Shown here in pieces: positions 24,980 to 32,214 of a stretch of 32,214 nucleotides of DNA (within the stretch, counting starts at the first letter, position 1; the number at the start of each line of letters is the position of its first letter). The translations under genes were made by a program, and so were the position numbers. This stretch comes from Janibacter anophelis NBRC 107843. GTDB lineage: Bacteria > Actinomycetota > Actinomycetes > Actinomycetales > Dermatophilaceae. The stretch lies in contig NZ_BCSQ01000045.1 of the NCBI RefSeq assembly GCF_001570945.1, forward strand, positions 1 through 32,214. Reading direction: 5' to 3'. A model generated the notes under the pieces. The model worked only from the letters and a program-made list of their open reading frames with translations, was not told the DNA's origin and searched no databases.

Positions 24980-26259
24980 GCCCGACCTTCGCCTCCCTCT
25001 CGATCCGCAACTACCGCATCTACGCGCTCGGCGCGATCGTCTCCAACGTCGGCACCTGGATGGGCCGCGTCGCCCAGGACTGGGTCGTGCTCACCGAGCT
25101 GACCGACCACTCCGCGAGCGCCCTCGGCATCGTCACCGGGCTGCAGTTCCTGCCGATGCTCCTCCTCGCGCCGTGGACCGGCGCCGTGACCGACCGCTAC
25201 CCCAAGCGGGTGCTGCTGCTCGTCACCCAGGCGATGCTCGGCCTGGCGGCGCTGGCCGGTGGTGTCCTCGTCGTCACCGGCACCGCGCAGCTGTGGCACT
25301 TCTACCTGCTCGCGCTCGTCACGGGCATCGCCACGGCCTTCGACAACCCGGCGCGGCAGACCTTCGTCTCCGAGATGGTCCCGCGCGAGCGGCTGAGCAA
25401 TGCGGTGGCGCTCAACAGCGCCTCCTTCAACCTCGGCCGGCTCATCGGCCCCGCGGTCGCCGGCCTCGTCATCGCCTGGGTCGGCTCGGGCCAGGCGCTG
25501 CTCGTCAACAGCCTGACCTTCGTCTCGGTCATCATCGCGCTGCTGTGCATGCGGGCGCGCGAGCTGACGCCGGCACCGCGCGTCACCGGGCGCGGTTCGG
25601 CCCTGGAGGGCCTGCGCTACGTGCGCGGCCGCCCGGACATCGTGCTCGTCATGGTCCTGATCTTCGTGCTCGGCACCTTCGGCATGAACTTCCAGATCAC
25701 CATCGCGCTCATGGCCACCCAGGTCTTCGACCGCGGAGCCGAGGACTACGGGCTGCTCGGCTCGATCATGGCGGTCGGCTCGCTGAGCGCCGCCCTGCTC
25801 GCCGCACGCCGCAGCGAGCCCCGCCTACGCGTGCTGCTCACCTCGCTCGCCGGCTTCACCCTGGCCGCGGGCGCCGCCGCGCTCGCCCCGACCTACGTCA
25901 CCTTCGCCATCGCGCTCGCCGCGTGCGGCCTGACCGCCCTGACCGTCATGACGACCGCCAACGCGATGGTCCAGATGCGCACCGAGCCGATGATGCGCGG
26001 CCGGGTCATGGCCTTGTACATGGCGATCTTCTTCGGCGGCACCCCGCTCGGCGCCCCGATCATCGGCTGGATCGGGGACGTCCTCGGGCCGCGCTGGACC
26101 ATCGGCGTCGGGGCCGTCGCGGTGGGGATCACGCTGGCCGGTGTCGCCGTCTGGCTCGCCCGGCACGAGAATGTCGAGGTGACCTACTCCAGCCAGCGCC
26201 GCCCGAGGGTGCGGATCACCTCTGCCCCGACCCACGACGTCCCGCAGGCCGCCCGATGA
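24976..26259 (+). CDS. MFS exporter (EntS/MFS_3-like)
   Basis: The 427-residue protein has about 12 helices. It starts with the N-terminal FASLSIRNYRIYALGAIVSNVGTWMGRVAQDWVV of the enterobactin-exporter-like MFS branch. The TDRYPKRVLLL loop is the A motif, and DNPARQTFVSEMVPRERLSNAVALNS is typical of this branch. The C-terminal tail is basic and hydrophilic (SSQRRPRVRITSAPTHDVP). Such proteins export siderophores, drugs or metabolites. The ATG at 24976 overlaps the MarR stop by four bases, so the regulator and pump are coupled and the MarR ligand may be the pump substrate. The gene's stop in turn overlaps the following small gene. Confidence 0.9.
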   Translation: MSPTFASLSIRNYRIYALGAIVSNVGTWMGRVAQDWVVLTELTDHSASALGIVTGLQFLPMLLLAPWTGAVTDRYPKRVLLLVTQAMLGLAALAGGVLVVTGTAQLWHFYLLALVTGIATAFDNPARQTFVSEMVPRERLSNAVALNSASFNLGRLIGPAVAGLVIAWVGSGQALLVNSLTFVSVIIALLCMRARELTPAPRVTGRGSALEGLRYVRGRPDIVLVMVLIFVLGTFGMNFQITIALMATQVFDRGAEDYGLLGSIMAVGSLSAALLAARRSEPRLRVLLTSLAGFTLAAGAAALAPTYVTFAIALAACGLTALTVMTTANAMVQMRTEPMMRGRVMALYMAIFFGGTPLGAPIIGWIGDVLGPRWTIGVGAVAVGITLAGVAVWLARHENVEVTYSSQRRPRVRITSAPTHDVPQAAR

Positions 26260-26333
26260 CGCCGCGCTTCCGCCGGATCATGACCTGGGCCGTGCTCGGC
26301 TCCCTGGTCCTCGTGGCGGTGCTCTCGGCCCTC

Positions 26334-26339
<6 letters not shown>
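26256..26339 (+). CDS. 27-residue single-helix membrane peptide downstream of the MFS exporter
   Basis: An ATG at 26256 overlaps the MFS stop by four bases (ATGA) and opens a 27-residue frame: a basic N-terminus (TPRFRRIM), then one hydrophobic helix (about residues 9-27, rich in Val/Leu/Ala) up to the C-terminus. The same overlap joins the two genes upstream, which is the main support that this is translated. It may be a small partner or stabiliser of the exporter, which is inference. Its TGA lies inside a hairpin shared with the convergent serC stop. Confidence 0.6.
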
Positions 26340-29470
<3,131 letters not shown>

Positions 29471-29590
29471 CGCGTGCCCCTTTCCTTCGTACGTCTTCAG
29501 CCAGCGCCCAGTCTCGCACGAGCGCCCGGCCGGCAGGCAGGCGCTGCGCAGGTAGCATGCGCGGGGGCATCCGCGAGTGAGGAGACGGTG
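29471..29590. promoter_or_regulatory. Divergent promoter region of the citrate synthase operon and the acyltransferase gene
   Basis: The plus side holds a candidate -10 (TAGCAT, 29553-29558) with start expected near 29565, followed by GAGGAG (29579-29584) just before the GTG. No clear -35 is seen. The minus side has no box that I can place with confidence. Confidence 0.35.
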
Positions 29591-31555
29591 GTGTCGAGAT
29601 CGGGGAGGGGCTACAGCCCCGCGTTGGACGGACTCCGCGGCGTCTTCATCCTCCTGTTCATCGGGTACCACTTCGGGCTCACGCAGCTCGAGGGCATGTG
29701 GGTGACGATCAACCTCTTCTTCGTCCTCTCCGGGTTCCTCATCGTCCGGCTGCTCACGGCCGAGCAGTCCCGGTACGGGAGCATCGACGTCTGGGACTTC
29801 TACAAGCGACGCATCCGGCGCCTCGTGCCCGCCCTGCTGGCCATGCTCGTCTTCGTCATGGCGTGGGGCGCGCTGGCGGCCCCCGAGGGGGTGCGCCGCA
29901 AGCTCGGTGGGGACGTGCTGGCCACGCTCGGGTACGTCATGAACTGGCGCCTCATCCAGCAGGGCGACCAGTACTTCGGGACCGCCGGCGGGGCCTCCCC
30001 CCTTCGGCATGCCTGGACGCTCGCGATCGAGGAGCAGTTCTACCTCGTGGCGCCGCTCGTCCTCATCGCCCTGTACGTCCTCTTCCGCAACCGCAAGATC
30101 TCCATCGCCGTCCTGCTCGTCGGCGCCGTGGCCTCGGCGGTGTGGACCGCCTACCTCGGTTTCCACGACCAGTCGGACTACCCCCGGCTCTACTACGGGA
30201 CCGACACCCGCGCCCAGGCGCTCTTCATCGGAGCCGCGATCGGCGTCCTGCGCGCGCCCAAGGGCAAGGGCCGGCCGCCGGCGGACCTGCCGATGCCACT
30301 GATCCGGATCGGTGGCCTCGTCGGCCTGGTCTCCTCGGTCATCTGCTTCGCCATCATCACGCCGTACACGGGGTGGATGTTCAACCAGGGCGGCATGCTC
30401 GCCTTCGGCATCGGCAGTGCCCTGCTCGTGCTCGCCTGCGCCGACCCCCGCCCCAACCCGACGCGCGAGCTCTTCGCGTGGCGGCCGCTCGCGTTCGTCG
30501 GTGAGCGGACCTACGGTCTCTACCTCTGGCACTGGCCCATCTACCTCGCGCTCGCCGAGACTCCCGTCGGCGACAACGCCATCGCGATCTTCGTCGTGAG
30601 CATGGTGCTGACGGTGGCCGTCGCCCACGTCTCCTACAACCACCTCGAGCAGCCGATCATCCAGCACGGCATCCGCGGGATCCTGCCCCGGACGCGCGAG
30701 ACGACCCTGGCCTCGGTGCTGCCGGTCGCCCTCGTGGCCGTCCTCGCCGTCGGCCTCGTCCGCACCGCCCCGGAGGAGGAGCGCCCGTCCCCCGCGGCGG
30801 CGGTCCCCTCCCTGCCCGACGTCGTCCCGGGGCAGCCGGCCCACGTCGCCGGACAGCCCGAGCGCATCGGGGTCCTGGGCGACTCGGTCCCGTACTTCCT
30901 CGCGGAGCGCTTCCCCCAGGGGCAGTTCCCCGGGGTGACGATCACCAACCACGCGCGCGAGGGGTGCGACCTGCTCGACGAGCCGATCAGCTGGGCGCCC
31001 GGGTTGTCGAAGAAGACCGAGCCGTGGTGCGTCACGCAGAAGAAGCAGTGGACGACCGACTTCGCCGCGGCCGAGGACCAGGTCCTGCTGCTCTTCGCCT
31101 CACCGCTGGTCGGGCTGCCGCACATCGTCGACGGCGAGCGCCTCTGGCTCGACGACGAGCGGTTCCGCACGGTGATCACGGATCGCTTCGAGACCGTCTA
31201 CGAGCAAGCGAAGGGGGCCGGGGCCACCCAGGTACAGATCGTCAACGTCCCGTGTCGCCTCCCTCCGGAGGACATCCCCGACGAGGTCCGCGCCGTGCTC
31301 GAGGCGGAGCCGGAGATGCTCGCCGAGTACAAGGACCCCGAGATCCTCAACGGGCTCATCGAGGACTGGGCCGCGCAGCACCCCGACGACGTGCACGTCG
31401 TCGACCTCGACGGCGCCCTGTGCTCCGACGGCTACCCGGAGACGCTGCACGGGGTGCAGGTGTACAACGACTTCCTCCACTTCTCCCCGGAGGTCACGCC
31501 GATGCTGTGGAAGTGGCTGCTCGGTCAGGTCTCGACGAACTACGCGACGTCCTGA
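29591..31555 (+). CDS. Acyltransferase 3 family protein fused to an SGNH hydrolase domain (OatA-like)
   Basis: The 654-residue protein is a two-part O-acyltransferase. The N-terminal half (about 8-385) is an acyltransferase-3 membrane domain with about ten helices; the catalytic histidine is His27 in FIGYHFGL, with FFVLSGFLI following. After a Pro/Ala linker (about 395-420) comes an extracellular SGNH domain: block I GDSV (Asp431, Ser432, Ser nucleophile) and the closing Asp627-x-x-His630 in NDFLHFS. Such fusions O-acetylate cell-wall or capsular glycans, moving acetyl groups across the membrane. The GTG at 29591 has GAGGAG six bases upstream; the adjacent GTG at 29588 is too close to it. It contains two copies of the core motif. 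Substrate unknown. Confidence 0.9.
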   Translation: MSRSGRGYSPALDGLRGVFILLFIGYHFGLTQLEGMWVTINLFFVLSGFLIVRLLTAEQSRYGSIDVWDFYKRRIRRLVPALLAMLVFVMAWGALAAPEGVRRKLGGDVLATLGYVMNWRLIQQGDQYFGTAGGASPLRHAWTLAIEEQFYLVAPLVLIALYVLFRNRKISIAVLLVGAVASAVWTAYLGFHDQSDYPRLYYGTDTRAQALFIGAAIGVLRAPKGKGRPPADLPMPLIRIGGLVGLVSSVICFAIITPYTGWMFNQGGMLAFGIGSALLVLACADPRPNPTRELFAWRPLAFVGERTYGLYLWHWPIYLALAETPVGDNAIAIFVVSMVLTVAVAHVSYNHLEQPIIQHGIRGILPRTRETTLASVLPVALVAVLAVGLVRTAPEEERPSPAAAVPSLPDVVPGQPAHVAGQPERIGVLGDSVPYFLAERFPQGQFPGVTITNHAREGCDLLDEPISWAPGLSKKTEPWCVTQKKQWTTDFAAAEDQVLLLFASPLVGLPHIVDGERLWLDDERFRTVITDRFETVYEQAKGAGATQVQIVNVPCRLPPEDIPDEVRAVLEAEPEMLAEYKDPEILNGLIEDWAAQHPDDVHVVDLDGALCSDGYPETLHGVQVYNDFLHFSPEVTPMLWKWLLGQVSTNYATS

Positions 31556-31598
31556 GGCGCGGACGGAACGAGACCTTCGCGGTCGGCGCGGGCCGCCG

Positions 31599-32214
31599 TC
31601 AGGCGTCCCGGTAGCTCCACGCGGTGACGATCTCCGGCGCCAGCCAGGTCCACACCAGCTGGGACCCCTGCCGCGAGAAGTGCACGCGGTCGGAGTAGAG
31701 CTCGGCGCCGTGGATGCGCGCCCGGTACCCCTGCGAGCACAGCGCCGAGTTGAGGTCGAGGACGGCGACGGAGACGGGCCCGTGCTGGTCCTGGATGCGC
31801 TCGGCCCAGCTGCTGACGACCTCGTTGGTCGAGGCCGGGTCGATCTTGACCGCGCCGACCTCCTCGCCGTCGCGCACGGTGGCCGGGTCGTCGTGGCAGG
31901 TGGCGTTGACCAGCTGCAACTGGCGGGCCCCGGCCTGCGTGGTCTGGGCCAGGAGCGCGTCGAGCGCGCGGCGGATCTCGCGGTCGTGGCCGTCGGTCCC
32001 CGGCTCGAGGGTCCGGCCGTCGACGACGATGGGTTGGGTCAGCGCGGTCTCGATGGGGGAGAGCACGATCTGGGCGCCCGACCCGCGGACCTCGCTCGGC
32101 CACCGCTCGCGCCACTCGGCACAGGTCGGGTCCTCCTCGACCTCGCCCCCGCCCATGTACTTGAACGTGATCGGTATCGGGTTGCACGAGCCGCGGCGGG
32201 TGTGGCCCGCCACG
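31599..32214 (-). CDS. C-terminal SGNH domain of a second acyltransferase-type protein (5' truncated at window edge)
   Basis: The frame reads to the right edge without a true start. Its visible 205 residues align by eye with the SGNH half of the neighbouring acyltransferase. GHTRRGSCN...CAEWRERW corresponds to NHAREGCD...[20 protein letters not shown] to [12 protein letters not shown] and VLDLNSALCSQGY to [13 protein letters not shown]. The closing SDRVHFSRQG gives the Asp-x-x-His pair, as in NDFLHFSPE. The nucleophile block should lie outside the window. The two genes converge and are paralogous, so the region beyond the edge may be a glycan acylation cluster. Confidence 0.85.
   Translation of the reverse strand, partial: VAGHTRRGSCNPIPITFKYMGGGEVEEDPTCAEWRERWPSEVRGSGAQIVLSPIETALTQPIVVDGRTLEPGTDGHDREIRRALDALLAQTTQAGARQLQLVNATCHDDPATVRDGEEVGAVKIDPASTNEVVSSWAERIQDQHGPVSVAVLDLNSALCSQGYRARIHGAELYSDRVHFSRQGSQLVWTWLAPEIVTAWSYRDA

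Overview
The window is a high-GC (roughly 70% by eye) actinobacterial chromosome segment. Almost every codon ends in G or C, starts are often GTG (one is TTG), and gene pairs often overlap by four bases (ATGA or GTGA). The gene set fits Micrococcales, most likely Intrasporangiaceae/Dermacoccaceae-like; this placement is inference. No phage, transposase, CRISPR, tRNA or rRNA is visible. About 29 genes are supported, two of them cut by the window edges.

Layout. 1-301: the end of a gene for a C-terminally membrane-anchored, Ala/Ser/Pro-rich protein. 349-2007: a PhoD-type phosphatase. 2142-5416: an ABC ATPase and FtsX/MacB-type permease operon, ending at a strong bidirectional terminator against a lone WXG100 gene (5488-5784). 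5835-7775: a DUF2339 polytopic membrane protein, whose start codon lies inside a 20-bp-arm inverted repeat. 8037-11585: on the minus strand, response regulator, histidine kinase and HtrA-like protease, a stress-signalling arrangement like mprAB-pepD. 11870-14931: ehuBCDA, a four-gene ectoine/hydroxyectoine-type ABC importer, transcribed away from the two-component system. 14968-20274: an XPB/ERCC3 helicase and its XPB/Ssl2-like partner, both on the minus strand, separated by a DUF4190 gene and a plus-strand HMG-CoA lyase gene. 20289-21599: an MFS transporter, divergent from a cold-shock protein with a long C-terminal tail and its coupled DUF3027 gene (21726-22890). 22916-24397: an AzgA-type nucleobase permease, probably leaderless. 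24533-26339: MarR regulator, MFS exporter and a 27-residue membrane peptide in one overlapping operon. 26350-29470, minus strand: citrate synthase, LolA-fold lipoprotein and serC in one ATGA-coupled operon. 29591-31555: an acyltransferase-3/SGNH cell-surface O-acyltransferase, convergent with the end of a second SGNH-type gene that leaves the window.

The gene content of 14968-29470 (XPB pair, cspB, DUF3027, MarR, MFS, serC, citA) recalls the Rv0861c-Rv0889c region of Mycobacterium tuberculosis, so this is ancestral core chromosome rather than an island. The most distinctive signal is not a gene. It is a dispersed 11-mer, GACGAAGGGGG (9 exact copies, 17 copies of the 9-base core CGAAGGGGG), found on both strands, in all reading frames and in intergenic DNA.
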